Shown here: positions 1-7,212 of the stretch, piece by piece | How the letters are laid out: the number at the start of each line of letters is the position of its first letter | Numbering within the stretch: the stretch's first letter is position 1 | Origin: a virus | Virus record (IMG/VR): IMGVR_UViG_3300025853_000295 | Location: 1-35,379 of that record | DNA length: 35,379 nucleotides | Reading direction: 5' to 3' (one strand) | Program-made: the position numbers and the translations under genes | The notes under the pieces: generated by a model | Database searches by the model: none | Told to the model about the DNA's origin: nothing | Seen by the model: only the letters and a program-made list of their open reading frames with translations

Positions 1-714
1 GCAGGATTTGCATCTATTTCTGTAAACAGGGGCGGTAATAATACTTCTGCTCATGATGGTTTGAAATTTAATGTTAGTCCTTCTTGGTCTACTTCTGCTC
101 CTGTTGAAGTTATGCGCATCGACTCCAATGGCAATAGTTTTTTTGGTACGACATCTGGGGTCAGCCCGGAAGGATACGCAAAAATTAGCGGAAAAGCTAC
201 TACAAATAATGTTGTATTAGCTCTTGAAGGCTATACTGGAAATGGTGCGTGGGTTCAAAAGCTTGGAGTGACAACCGGAACCGGAACCCGCAATATGATT
301 GGTTTTTGTGACACATCCTCTGCTACGGTCGGAGGTATCACTCACAATGGCTCATCAGTATCTTATTCAACAACATCAGACTACCGCCTCAAAGAAAATG
401 TAGTCGATATGACAGGTGCAATTACCCGTGTTAAATCTTTGTCGCCCAAGCGTTTTAATTTTATTGCTGACGATGACGATACAACGGTTGACGGGTTCCT
501 AGCACATGAAGCACAGACAGTAGTTCCTGAGTCTGTCAATGGAACACACAATGAAGTAGACGATGATGGCAACCCAGTCTACCAAGGCATTGACCAAAGT
601 AAACTTGTGCCATTGCTGACAGGTGCATTGCAGGAAGCCATTGCAAAGATTGAAACACTTGAAACAACTGTCGCAGACTTGCAGACACGAGTCACAGCAC
701 TGGAGACTCCATAA
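1..714 (+). CDS. Tail fibre/spike C-terminal part with peptidase S74 self-cleaving chaperone (5' partial)
   Basis: The frame is open to base 1, so the N-terminal, virion-attaching part lies outside the window; the in-frame TTG at 61 is not a convincing start. The first ~125 visible residues are rich in Ser, Thr, Gly and Asn, as in beta-structured fibre shafts. At 376-399 the frame reads S-D-Y-R-L-K-E-N, the signature of the S74 intramolecular chaperone (endosialidase CIMCD type). In known members the chaperone drives trimer folding and then cuts itself off before this serine, helped by the lysine five residues later; both residues are present. The last ~30 residues (L-E-T-T-V-A-D-L-Q-T-R-V-T-A-L-E) look like a terminal coiled coil. 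The gene overlaps the next by one base (TAATG). Receptor binding is inferred from family; the host receptor is unknown. Confidence 0.88.
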   Translation, partial: AGFASISVNRGGNNTSAHDGLKFNVSPSWSTSAPVEVMRIDSNGNSFFGTTSGVSPEGYAKISGKATTNNVVLALEGYTGNGAWVQKLGVTTGTGTRNMIGFCDTSSATVGGITHNGSSVSYSTTSDYRLKENVVDMTGAITRVKSLSPKRFNFIADDDDTTVDGFLAHEAQTVVPESVNGTHNEVDDDGNPVYQGIDQSKLVPLLTGALQEAIAKIETLETTVADLQTRVTALETP

Positions 715-1166
715 TGTCAGGTTACATCGGAAACATCCCAGTACCACAGGCTACGCAGACTCGTGACAACTTCACAGCCACTGCAAGCCAGACTACCTTT
801 ACTACCTCTGGGTACACTCCGGGTTACCTTGACGTATACCTCAACGGTGTACACCTAGACCCTACAGACTACACAGCCACTAACGGCACTGATGTGGTGT
901 TGGCTACTGGAGCTACTGCAGGTGACGTTGTTTCTGTTGTGGCGTTCACTACCTTTGAACTAGCAGGGCCTGCAGGTGCAGGATACTTCCTTGGTGAGAA
1001 TGGTGCTACAGGCGACACTACGAATGGCCTAGGTGACATCTTCAGGGTGCATGAGAATGCCCTTGATACTGCAGTGACCATTGCCGCTAACACGAACGCA
1101 TCAGCCACTGGCCCACTGACATTGAATGCGACAGTGACGGTCAACGGCACACTGACGATTGTATAA
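714..1166 (+). CDS. Small tail-fibre-like structural protein
   Basis: A 150-residue protein whose ATG overlaps the stop of the S74 fibre (TAATG), so translation is probably coupled. The first ~80 residues (M-S-G-Y-I-G-N-I-P-V-P-Q ... G-Y-L-D-V-Y-L-N-G-V-H-L ... D-Y-T-A-T-N-G) are a beta-rich module I recognise as common in fibres of marine phages. The remainder is Ala/Thr/Gly-rich and ends in short beta-like repeats (T-L-N-A-T-V-T-V-N-G-T-L). There is no catalytic motif, signal peptide or membrane segment. Position among fibres supports a role as a fibre segment or a connector between fibre and tail. The precise structural role is inferred. Confidence 0.75.
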   Translation: MSGYIGNIPVPQATQTRDNFTATASQTTFTTSGYTPGYLDVYLNGVHLDPTDYTATNGTDVVLATGATAGDVVSVVAFTTFELAGPAGAGYFLGENGATGDTTNGLGDIFRVHENALDTAVTIAANTNASATGPLTLNATVTVNGTLTIV

Positions 1167-1175
1167 GGAACTGAG

Positions 1176-1709
1176 ATGGCTTCAGAGCTAATCGTACAAA
1201 CACTCAAGGGGCCAACTAGCGGGGCCAATGCGAACAAGGTGATTATCCCGTCTGGGCAGACGTTGGATGCGAGTGCGGGTGGGATGACATTGCCTGCGGG
1301 TGTTGGTGGTAAACTTTTAAATGTATATCAAGACTTAAACCAAGCAACAGGAAACACTGTTACTACAAGCACATCCTTTATTGCTACAAATTTATCTGTA
1401 ACTTTAACCCCAGTTTCTGCAAGTAGTAAATTTTTATTAACCACAAGTTTAACCGCAGGTGCAGGATCAGAGGCTGTGCTTGTTACGTTTTATAGGGGTG
1501 GTACTAATTTAGGAGATTCTACTAACGGATTTGGTGGTACTGGATATACAGGGGGTCGGGATAATGTGGCTATCAGTTATTTAGATTCTCCTGCTACAAC
1601 AGCTTCAATAACGTATTCAGTATATTGGCGTTCAAGAGGCGGTGGCTCAATTGAGCTTCCTCCGTGGCCGGAATATCAAACACTTATTGTAACGGAGATC
1701 GCAGGATGA
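1176..1709 (+). CDS. Fibre-like protein, member 1 of a tandem paralogous trio
   Basis: A 177-residue beta-rich protein, preceded by AAGGAACTGAG before ATG 1176. It opens with M-A-S-E-L-I-V-Q-T-L-K-G and a proline/glycine segment, then has a V-T-L-T-P-V-S-A-S-S-K-F-L-L-T core, a Y-L-D-S-P motif and the ending V-T-E-I-A-G. The two following genes have the same order of segments and the same ending, so the three are paralogues. The first ~130 bases are balanced to GC-rich while the body from about 1310 is AT-rich, suggesting a conserved head joined to an exchangeable body. It is likely a minor fibre or receptor-binding subunit. No enzyme motif is visible. The stop overlaps the next ATG (ATGA at 1706). 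Confidence 0.72.
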   Translation: MASELIVQTLKGPTSGANANKVIIPSGQTLDASAGGMTLPAGVGGKLLNVYQDLNQATGNTVTTSTSFIATNLSVTLTPVSASSKFLLTTSLTAGAGSEAVLVTFYRGGTNLGDSTNGFGGTGYTGGRDNVAISYLDSPATTASITYSVYWRSRGGGSIELPPWPEYQTLIVTEIAG

Positions 1710-2251
1710 CAACACTCTATGTAGACAACATCGCCCCGAATCTCCAGAGTAAGATCAGTGCGCCTAATCTGACGTTGCCTAGTGGGTCTGTGGTGCAGGT
1801 TGTAAGCTCAACTAAGACTGACACGTTCTCAACGTCAAACACTGCATATACTGCAACAGGACTTTCAGCATCAATTACGCCAAGTTCAACAAGCTCAAAA
1901 GTGTTAGTAGTTATTAACGCACAAGTAGGCTTTACTTCAAACGGATACGGAGCTTTGCAATTGTTTCGTGACGGTTCAGTCGTAACCGGATCAATCGGAG
2001 ATGCCGCAGGATCAAGATTAAGGTCTAGTTCTGGTAACACTATCTATAGTAACGGGACTCTCAATGTAGACTCAATGACTATTACTTATTTAGATTCTCC
2101 ATCATCAAGCTCCTCCATAACTTATGAGTTATATATGAGGCGTGGTGGTGAATCCGCAACATTATATTTAAATAGATCAGGTAGTGATGCTGATAATGAA
2201 AACCATGTTCGTGGAGCATCCTCAATCACACTCATGGAGATCGCAGGATGA
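1706..2251 (+). CDS. Fibre-like protein, member 2 of a tandem paralogous trio
   Basis: A 181-residue protein. I start it at ATG 1706, which overlaps the previous stop as ATGA; an upstream in-frame ATG at 1664 would push 42 bases into the preceding gene and break the pattern of the neighbours. It opens with M-T-T-L-Y-V-D-N-I-A-P-N. Shared landmarks with its neighbours are L-T-L-P-S-G, I-T-P-S-S-T-S-S-K-V-L-V, Y-L-D-S-P-S-S-S-S-S-I-T-Y-E-L-Y and the terminal M-E-I-A-G. The body is AT-rich and Ser/Thr-rich. It probably forms part of the fibre apparatus; a receptor role is inferred from context only. Gene-end bases 2236-2251 are identical to bases 1694-1709 of the previous gene. Confidence 0.72.
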   Translation: MTTLYVDNIAPNLQSKISAPNLTLPSGSVVQVVSSTKTDTFSTSNTAYTATGLSASITPSSTSSKVLVVINAQVGFTSNGYGALQLFRDGSVVTGSIGDAAGSRLRSSSGNTIYSNGTLNVDSMTITYLDSPSSSSSITYELYMRRGGESATLYLNRSGSDADNENHVRGASSITLMEIAG

Positions 2252-2814
2252 GCAGTATAATCAAAGTCGATCAAATCCAACTGGCTGATGGCTCGACACC
2301 AACTGCGGCTGATCTTGGGTTGAATGTTACTGGTGGTGTGTTGCAGACAATTATGGTTAACCCTGCAACATCAACAACTGACGTAACATCCAAAACGTGG
2401 GTAGAGATATCTTCTAATTTACGAGCTACGATAACCCCTATTAACGCCTCTAATACATTGTTACTTACTTGTACATTTCAGTTTAGTGGGCGAAACACTA
2501 ATAATATTCAAGCTTTTAAATTTTATAACATTACAGACTCAGCCGAAGTAAACCTGCATACAGGTGACGGGTCGAGGACTCCTGCTCACGGAGGAATAAG
2601 GCAAAAGGATTATGATGTAAATGACACTGATGTTGTCACAATCACTACAACTGTTAGTGCAGGATCAACTTCTGCAAGAACATATGGTGTTTACTCGCAA
2701 TCAGAACGCTCAGCCGCATCGGCAATTACTAAGACTTTTTTTGGTAACCCTAGTAATGATCCAGCTTTAGTAATTGTTAGACCGTTATTTACTATTCAAG
2801 AAATCGCAGGCTAA
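2248..2814 (+). CDS. Fibre-like protein, member 3 of a tandem paralogous trio
   Basis: A 188-residue protein whose ATG overlaps the preceding stop (ATGA at 2248). The opening I-I-K-V-D-Q-I-Q-L-A-D-G-S-T-P is a typical start for marine phage fibre proteins. A core (I-T-P-I-N-A-S-N-T-L-L-L-T), a Ser/Thr strand pair (V-S-A-G-S-T-S-A-R-T-Y-G-V-Y) and the ending I-Q-E-I-A-G align by eye with the two upstream paralogues, though it is more diverged and lacks Y-L-D-S-P. Beta-rich, with no enzyme signature or membrane segment. A fibre or tail-tip role is inferred from paralogy and position. Its end is followed by the strong ribosome-binding site of the next gene. Confidence 0.7.
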   Translation: MSSIIKVDQIQLADGSTPTAADLGLNVTGGVLQTIMVNPATSTTDVTSKTWVEISSNLRATITPINASNTLLLTCTFQFSGRNTNNIQAFKFYNITDSAEVNLHTGDGSRTPAHGGIRQKDYDVNDTDVVTITTTVSAGSTSARTYGVYSQSERSAASAITKTFFGNPSNDPALVIVRPLFTIQEIAG

Positions 2815-2825
2815 AGGAGAAACAC

Positions 2826-3212
2826 ATGGCAAGCGTATCACAGGCTTTATCAGAGCTTAATATTACAGAATGGGTTCTCCGTGGAGAGCCTACAACAGAA
2901 GCAGAGTTCAACGAAATGTTCCGCAAGGTCACTGGAGCAGACGCTAATGGTAGTGCCATTGAGTCAGCTAACTCAGCAGACTGGGGCGTAACGTGGACTC
3001 AGGTATCAGCCAAGCAAGCAGAACTCACAGCGGCAGAGCCTATGAAGGCATTGCGTGAAGAGCGTAACCGCCGTATTGCCGCTACTGACTGGTGGGCATC
3101 ATCTGATCTCACAATGACTGCTGAACAGACTGCATACCGTCAGGCACTGCGTGACATTACAGACAGCGCAACTTCTTTAGATGACGTAACTTGGCCTACA
3201 AAGCCGGAGTAA
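2826..3212 (+). CDS. Tail fibre assembly / tail assembly chaperone-like protein
   Basis: A 128-residue soluble protein with a strong Shine-Dalgarno (AAAGGAG, 2814-2820) ahead of ATG 2826. The C-terminal half reads L-R-E-E-R-N-R-R-I-A-A-T-D-W-W, then M-T-A-E-Q-T-A-Y-R-Q-A-L-R-D-I, then V-T-W-P-T-K-P. This is the layout of the phage tail assembly chaperone / fibre assembly family, in which an R-D-x-x-L-x-x-x-D-W helix is followed by a Y-R-Q-x-L-R helix and a W-P ending. The N-terminal half (E-W-V-L-R-G-E-P-T-T-E-A-E-F-N) is less diagnostic. It sits directly between fibre genes, consistent with helping fibre folding or attachment. It may not be part of the mature virion. Confidence 0.68.
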   Translation: MASVSQALSELNITEWVLRGEPTTEAEFNEMFRKVTGADANGSAIESANSADWGVTWTQVSAKQAELTAAEPMKALREERNRRIAATDWWASSDLTMTAEQTAYRQALRDITDSATSLDDVTWPTKPE

Positions 3213-3215
3213 GAG

Positions 3216-4322
3216 ATGACTCGTGCAAGAGACTTAGCCAACGTAGCAGATGACGTATCAACCGGTACGGTGGTGACCACTGCATCTCCATCGTTGGGGC
3301 GCAGGAATCTCATCATCAACGGTGCGATGCAGGTGGCACAGCGTGGGACGAGTGCAATTACAGCAAGTGGAACCACACAATTTCCTGTGGATAGATTTGG
3401 TATCCAACAAGTAGATGTTGGTGGAAGTTTTACAGCACAACAAAGTTCTACTGCTCCAGAAGGCCACTCAAAATCTGTCGTTATTACGGTAACGGGGACT
3501 GGCACACCATCAGGAGGTGATCGGGCGATATTATCTCAACACGTTGAAGGCTTAAATTCTGCTCATTTAAATTGGGGTACAGCTAACGCAAAAACTGTGA
3601 CTCTTTCTTTTTGGGTCAGATCTAGTCTTACTGGAACTTTTGGTGGTGCATTAAGCAACAGCAGTGTCAATAGGGCATATCCTTTTACTTATTCTATATC
3701 CTCCGCAGACACTTGGGAGCAGAAGACCGTAACGATTTCTGGGGATACTTCTGGTACATGGCTAACAACAAATGGTGTTGGAGTTAGGGTGTACTTTGGT
3801 TTAAGTGTTGGCCCAGACAAGAGTGGAACTGCCGGAACATGGGCTAGCGCAGACTATCGTTCTGCAACTGGAGCGACAAATTTACTGGGTACTAATGGAG
3901 CAACCTTCTACATCACCGGAGTCCAACTCGAAGTCGGCTCTGTTGCGACACCTTTCGAGCATCGCTCATACGGGGAGGAGCTTGCGTTGTGTCAGCGGTA
4001 CTTTTGTAAAGTAAAACATGATGGTTCTTACCGTAACAACATTTGTTTAGTTTGTAATCACAATGATATTACTCACTATGGTGTTTACCATTTTCCTGTA
4101 ACAATGCGATCTGCGCCGACAGGGACTGTACTAACAGGAACTTACAGAGCTTACCCCGGTGGGGCTAGTACTAATTTTTCAGAAAGTGCTGTTAGTATGA
4201 ATATCTTTTCTCCAGAAAGCGTGCGCGTAGGTCTCGCAAGTTCTGGGGGAGAAGTCGGTGACGCTCATTGGCTAGAATGTTATCTATCTGGTTCGGGTTT
4301 ACTTTTTGATGCGGAGCTATAA
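3216..4322 (+). CDS. Mosaic tail fibre with carbohydrate-binding-like domain
   Basis: A 368-residue fibre. Residues 1-45 (T-R-A-R-D-L-A-N-V-A-D ... R-R-N-L-I-I-N-G-A-M-Q-V-A-Q-R-G-T-S) and ~229-262 (F-Y-I-T-G-V-Q-L-E-V-G-S-V-A-T-P-F-E-H-R) are conserved blocks seen in many marine phage fibres. The beta-rich region between them resembles a lectin-like carbohydrate-binding jelly roll, with L-S-F-W-V-R-S as a typical core strand. The region after residue ~265 is a variable C-terminal tip. Base composition alternates: the conserved blocks are balanced to GC-rich and the variable parts AT-rich, as expected if the tip and middle are exchanged between phages. It likely binds a surface sugar; the ligand is not deducible. 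The next gene starts immediately after its stop. Confidence 0.78.
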   Translation: MTRARDLANVADDVSTGTVVTTASPSLGRRNLIINGAMQVAQRGTSAITASGTTQFPVDRFGIQQVDVGGSFTAQQSSTAPEGHSKSVVITVTGTGTPSGGDRAILSQHVEGLNSAHLNWGTANAKTVTLSFWVRSSLTGTFGGALSNSSVNRAYPFTYSISSADTWEQKTVTISGDTSGTWLTTNGVGVRVYFGLSVGPDKSGTAGTWASADYRSATGATNLLGTNGATFYITGVQLEVGSVATPFEHRSYGEELALCQRYFCKVKHDGSYRNNICLVCNHNDITHYGVYHFPVTMRSAPTGTVLTGTYRAYPGGASTNFSESAVSMNIFSPESVRVGLASSGGEVGDAHWLECYLSGSGLLFDAEL

Positions 4323-4508
4323 ATGGAACAGATGAATATTACTTCAGCGCAGTACATTCAAGACATAGATGGTGTTAATACATTAGTCCAAGCAACCATT
4401 GACGGCATCACCATGTCAGTCCCACTAGACCCTGCCAACCGCCACTACGCAGAAATCATGCGTCAGGTTGAGGCGGGTGAGCTAACCATACAGGATGCGG
4501 ATGACTGA
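4323..4508 (+). CDS. Small acidic fibre-associated protein, unknown function
   Basis: A 61-residue protein whose ATG directly follows the mosaic fibre's stop. It has two visible parts: a beta-like half (A-Q-Y-I-Q-D-I-D-G-V-N-T-L-V-Q-A-T-I-D-G) and a helical half (N-R-H-Y-A-E-I-M-R-Q-V-E-A-G-E-L-T-I-Q-D-A-D). Small proteins with an R-H-Y-x-E-I-M-x-Q-V-x-x-G-x-L-x-I motif often follow fibre genes in marine phages, so I judge it real despite its size. It could be an assembly factor or a small tail-tip subunit. Its stop overlaps the next start (TGATG at 4506-4510), which implies coupled translation. Confidence 0.65.
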   Translation: MEQMNITSAQYIQDIDGVNTLVQATIDGITMSVPLDPANRHYAEIMRQVEAGELTIQDADD

Positions 4509-5464
4509 TGTTCGGTAATACCCCGTTTGCTTCAAGTGCGTTTTCGCATGCTCCTATAGGCGTTGAGGTAGAAGTAACGGGGTTAAGTGCTGTTTCCACT
4601 GTAGGAACAGTATCTGTAGTCGCAAAAGCATCTGTTAACGTAACTGGTATTTTTGTTAATGCTAATACTGGCGACGAAGGCATTGATGCACAAGCTAACA
4701 TAACAGGCACGGGTGTCTCAGCTACTGTTAGCGCTGCTAGTGTAACTATTGATGGGCAAGCCAGTGTAGATGAAACGGGGCTTCAATTAACTTCTACTGT
4801 CGATGTCGTAACCGTTTCCGCCAACTCTGTATTAAATGTTACCGGAGTATCCGCTACCACCGCTGTTGGTATAGAAGACACTGATGCTGATGCAAACGCA
4901 GACGTAACTGGAGTCGATGCTACAGGTTCGGTTGGCTCTGTAGAAATTACCACTGGTAGACGGGTTGAAGTAACTGGCGTAGAGGCCAGCACAGCGATAG
5001 GCGACGAAACCGTTGGTATTGGTATCAATGTACGTCCTACGGGTGTTTCTGCTACTACCACCACAGCCAGCGTAACTATTGAAGCAGACGCGATTATAGA
5101 CATTACGGGTGTTCAGGGCTCGGCCACGGTTGCTGATGTAACTATTACTGCGGATGCGTCACTAGATGTCACAGGTGTAGCTGCTAATACCGCTGTAGGG
5201 GACGAAGGCGTCGATGCGGAAGCCATAGTTACTGAGACTGGGCTTGGAGCTACTACAGCAATTGGTAGCATTACAGTTACTGCAGATGCTACGATAACCC
5301 CAACTGGTGTGGTGGCCGCAGGCGAACTCGGCGTAGCGTTTGTTTGGGGCGAAATCGATGACGCCCAGACTCCGAGCTGGGTAGACGTAGATGATTCACA
5401 AAGCACCACGTGGACGCTCGTGGATGATGGCAACACGGTAACGTGGGTTGAGATAGAAACGTAG
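4508..5464 (+). CDS. 22-residue-repeat structural protein with C-terminal Trp/Asp repeats
   Basis: A 318-residue low-complexity structural protein. From residue 23 to 264 it consists of eleven consecutive repeats starting with (V/I/E/P)-T-G, nine exactly 22 residues long and the others 20 and 24, plus a partial twelfth. Consensus is roughly V-T-G-V-x-A-x-T-x-V-G-x-V-x-V-x-A-x-A-x-V. The alternating small and beta-branched residues suggest a regular beta-solenoid or stack of strands. Residues ~280-318 hold three 11-residue repeats starting with Trp and containing V/I-D-D. There is no signal peptide or enzyme motif. Set among fibres, it is probably an elongated fibre shaft or tail spike; this is inferred from repeat architecture. 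Repeat number may vary between relatives. Confidence 0.75.
   Translation: MFGNTPFASSAFSHAPIGVEVEVTGLSAVSTVGTVSVVAKASVNVTGIFVNANTGDEGIDAQANITGTGVSATVSAASVTIDGQASVDETGLQLTSTVDVVTVSANSVLNVTGVSATTAVGIEDTDADANADVTGVDATGSVGSVEITTGRRVEVTGVEASTAIGDETVGIGINVRPTGVSATTTTASVTIEADAIIDITGVQGSATVADVTITADASLDVTGVAANTAVGDEGVDAEAIVTETGLGATTAIGSITVTADATITPTGVVAAGELGVAFVWGEIDDAQTPSWVDVDDSQSTTWTLVDDGNTVTWVEIET
4574..5299 (+). repeat. Eleven tandem 22-residue coding repeats (about 66 bases each)
   Basis: Each unit begins with codons for V/I/E/P-T-G. Units are 22, 20, 24 and then eight times 22 residues. The repeats are conserved in protein rather than exactly in DNA, so they are old or selected for codon diversity. 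Confidence 0.85.
5345..5461 (+). repeat. Three 11-residue Trp/Asp-Asp coding repeats plus a partial fourth
   Basis: The units read W-G-E-I-D-D-A-Q-T-P-S, W-V-D-V-D-D-S-Q-S-T-T and W-T-L-V-D-D-G-N-T-V-T, with a closing W-V-E-I-E-T. Spacing is exactly 33 bases from Trp codon to Trp codon (5345, 5378, 5411, 5444). This probably forms a compact beta cap or oligomerisation tip. Confidence 0.85.
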
Positions 5465-5471
5465 GTGAAGT

Positions 5472-6311
5472 ATGGCGAGTACATATAGTAACAATCTGAA
5501 ACTTGAGCTGATTACCACAGGTGAGAAAGCAACCACTTGGGGTTCGATCACGAACACAAACCTAGGTACGACGCTAGAAGAAGCAATTGTTGGGTCTGCT
5601 GATGTGACGTTTTCTAGCTCAGATCTCTCTATAACTCTTACCAACTCCAATGCGACACAGGCCGCACGTAACGTACGTCTCAACTTGACGGGTACTACTG
5701 GCGGAACAGCGCGTACGCTGACCGTGCCTGACATCGAGAAAACCTACATTGTTAACAACGGCTGTGCTGATGCCGTTGCTATCTCTAACTCGACTGGCTC
5801 TACGGTATCTGTCCCTGCTGGTAAGACTATGTGGGTCTATTCGACTGGGTCTAACGTAGTAGATGTAACTACACACCTTACGTCTCTTACAATAGGTGCA
5901 ACAGTAGATCCGGTTGTAACGGAAGCTGCGACCCAGACGCTGACTAACAAGACTTTGACATCACCAGCGGTCACAGGGCTTACAGGTAGCTTAGCTAGTT
6001 CAGTAACCGCAACGACACAGTCTGCTTCTGATAACTCAACTAAAGTCGCTACAACTGCTTATGTCGATGCGGCCACAGGTTCTTTAGGCACTATTGCTAC
6101 TCAAGACGCGAACAACGTTAGTATCACAGGTGGCGCGATAAGCGGTGTAACTCTTGCGGGCACAGGCGATAACATCACCCAACTTAGCGGTTCAAACATC
6201 TCACAGGGCACTGTAGCAGGTGCGCGGCTTCCGTATGCTACATCAAGTGTACGCGGTGCAATACGTGTAGAAGTGAGTGGTAGCACCGTCAACATCTATA
6301 CGAGCGACTAA
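5472..6311 (+). CDS. Tail fibre protein
   Basis: A 279-residue beta-rich protein with GTGAAG ahead of ATG 5472. The N-terminus M-A-S-T-Y-S-N-N-L-K-L-E-L-I-T-T-G-E-K-A, followed by T-T-W-G-S-I-T-N-T-N-L, is a fibre-attachment segment I recognise from many uncultured marine phages. The middle (L-T-G-T-T-G-G-T-A-R-T-L-T-V-P) and a tail-fibre repeat-like part (T-Q-T-L-T-N-K-T-L-T-S-P, then S-T-K-V-A-T-T-A-Y-V-D-A) are common phage fibre motifs; K-V-A-T-T-A-Y-V-D is the classic fibre shaft element. The C-terminus (G-A-I-R-V-E-V-S-G-S-T-V-N-I-Y) is short and lacks a large receptor domain. Probably a proximal fibre or adaptor. Confidence is high for fibre, low for its exact position in the tail. Confidence 0.8.
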   Translation: MASTYSNNLKLELITTGEKATTWGSITNTNLGTTLEEAIVGSADVTFSSSDLSITLTNSNATQAARNVRLNLTGTTGGTARTLTVPDIEKTYIVNNGCADAVAISNSTGSTVSVPAGKTMWVYSTGSNVVDVTTHLTSLTIGATVDPVVTEAATQTLTNKTLTSPAVTGLTGSLASSVTATTQSASDNSTKVATTAYVDAATGSLGTIATQDANNVSITGGAISGVTLAGTGDNITQLSGSNISQGTVAGARLPYATSSVRGAIRVEVSGSTVNIYTSD

Positions 6312-6313
6312 TT

Positions 6314-6760
6314 ATGGCTTTAGTTATCGACGGAGATACTAAGCGCTGGTACGAGGACACTATAAATGTCAACGGCACTACTATATCTAGCCCGAACTCT
6401 CCGGGCACCATAAACGTTAATGGTACAAAAATACATGGCCTGACTGGGTTTAGCTCTGAAACAACAATAATGACTGGTGGACTAGCCCCTGACTCTGCTG
6501 ATATTGAAAACATGCTATCTACGTTTCAATCCTTAGACGCATTTCATTCTCAAGGATATACGCAAGGGCCGGGTACAGACACAACCTATACTGTCTACGT
6601 TAAAGAAGGTTACAGGGTGGTGTCATCCGATGGCACTTTCACTGGCACAGCATCTCCGGGGACTCAGGTTAGATTTTATTCGGGTCGAACAGTGACAGGG
6701 ATCAACACATCTCACAATGGCGGTACAAGTTTCACTGTGCGCCGCGACGATGGAGCCTAG
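6314..6760 (+). CDS. Fibre-region protein of unknown function
   Basis: A 148-residue protein starting two bases after the fibre stop. It begins A-L-V-I-D-G-D-T-K-R-W-Y-E-D-T-I-N-V-N-G-T and contains two similar N-V-N-G-T segments at the N-terminus (I-N-V-N-G-T-T-I, I-N-V-N-G-T-K-I). The C-terminal half is beta-rich with a glycine/threonine ending (H-N-G-G-T-S-F-T-V-R-R-D-D-G-A). I see no enzyme motif, membrane segment or signal peptide. The position as last gene of the fibre block, before the membrane/lysis cassette, suggests a small structural or fibre-tip component. I do not recognise a family. Confidence 0.6.
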   Translation: MALVIDGDTKRWYEDTINVNGTTISSPNSPGTINVNGTKIHGLTGFSSETTIMTGGLAPDSADIENMLSTFQSLDAFHSQGYTQGPGTDTTYTVYVKEGYRVVSSDGTFTGTASPGTQVRFYSGRTVTGINTSHNGGTSFTVRRDDGA

Positions 6761-6762
6761 AT

Positions 6763-7212
6763 ATGATTTTTGAAGCCATAGCAGCGATCAAGATAGCGAA
6801 CGAGGCTATTGGCGCAATTAAAGAGTTTGCAGGGCATGTTCAGTCCGTCGGTGAAATGGGCAAGGATCTAACTAAGCTAGCCGACGCAAAAGACCAGTTA
6901 GAGAAAGATGCTAAAGATGGTGACATGCAGGCTTTTTGGGCTCTAGAGGACATCAAGCGTCATGAGGCTGAAGTCAAGCAAATGTTTATCTACAACGGTC
7001 GGGCGGGACTGTGGGATGACTACCAAAAGTTCATAGCCAACCGTAAGCAAATGCGGGAGAACGAGCGTAAGCGTGCAGAAGCTAAAAAACTGGCTAGAAA
7101 AAAAGCCATACAGAATGGATTTTTGTATGGTGCTGTTGGCATTGCTGTTCTCGGTGCTGTGGGCGGGGCCGTGGCCTTACTACTGTGGGTTATTAGTCTT
7201 AAAGGTAAGTAG
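6763..7212 (+). CDS. Helical protein with C-terminal membrane anchor, lysis region
   Basis: A 149-residue protein, mostly charged helix (residues ~25-115, rich in Glu, Lys and Arg), followed by one hydrophobic segment at ~120-145 (L-Y-G-A-V-G-I-A-V-L-G-A-V-G-G-A-V-A-L-L-L-W-V) and a short basic tail. The Gly-rich membrane segment resembles a glycine zipper. The N-terminal 25 residues (I-A-A-I-K-I-A-N-E-A-I-G-A-I-K) form an amphipathic helix. It is the first of five consecutive membrane-associated genes leading to the holin and lysozyme, so a role in lysis (accessory holin, spanin-like or anchor) is plausible. No lipobox or signal peptide identifies a classical spanin. Function is inferred from context only. 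Confidence 0.6.
   Translation: MIFEAIAAIKIANEAIGAIKEFAGHVQSVGEMGKDLTKLADAKDQLEKDAKDGDMQAFWALEDIKRHEAEVKQMFIYNGRAGLWDDYQKFIANRKQMRENERKRAEAKKLARKKAIQNGFLYGAVGIAVLGAVGGAVALLLWVISLKGK

Noticed and set aside
4574-5461. Regular repeats as a CRISPR array
   Set aside because: The repeats are at the amino-acid level inside an open frame, DNA units are not identical, and there are no unique spacers or cas genes; the Cas4-like nuclease stands alone.
4783-5484. Minus-strand open frames opposite the repeat protein
   Set aside because: They are low-complexity Val/Ser/Thr shadows produced by the repeated codons of the real plus-strand gene.
1-6311. Diversity-generating retroelement acting on fibres
   Set aside because: No reverse transcriptase and no template/variable repeat pair with adenine-specific differences is visible.
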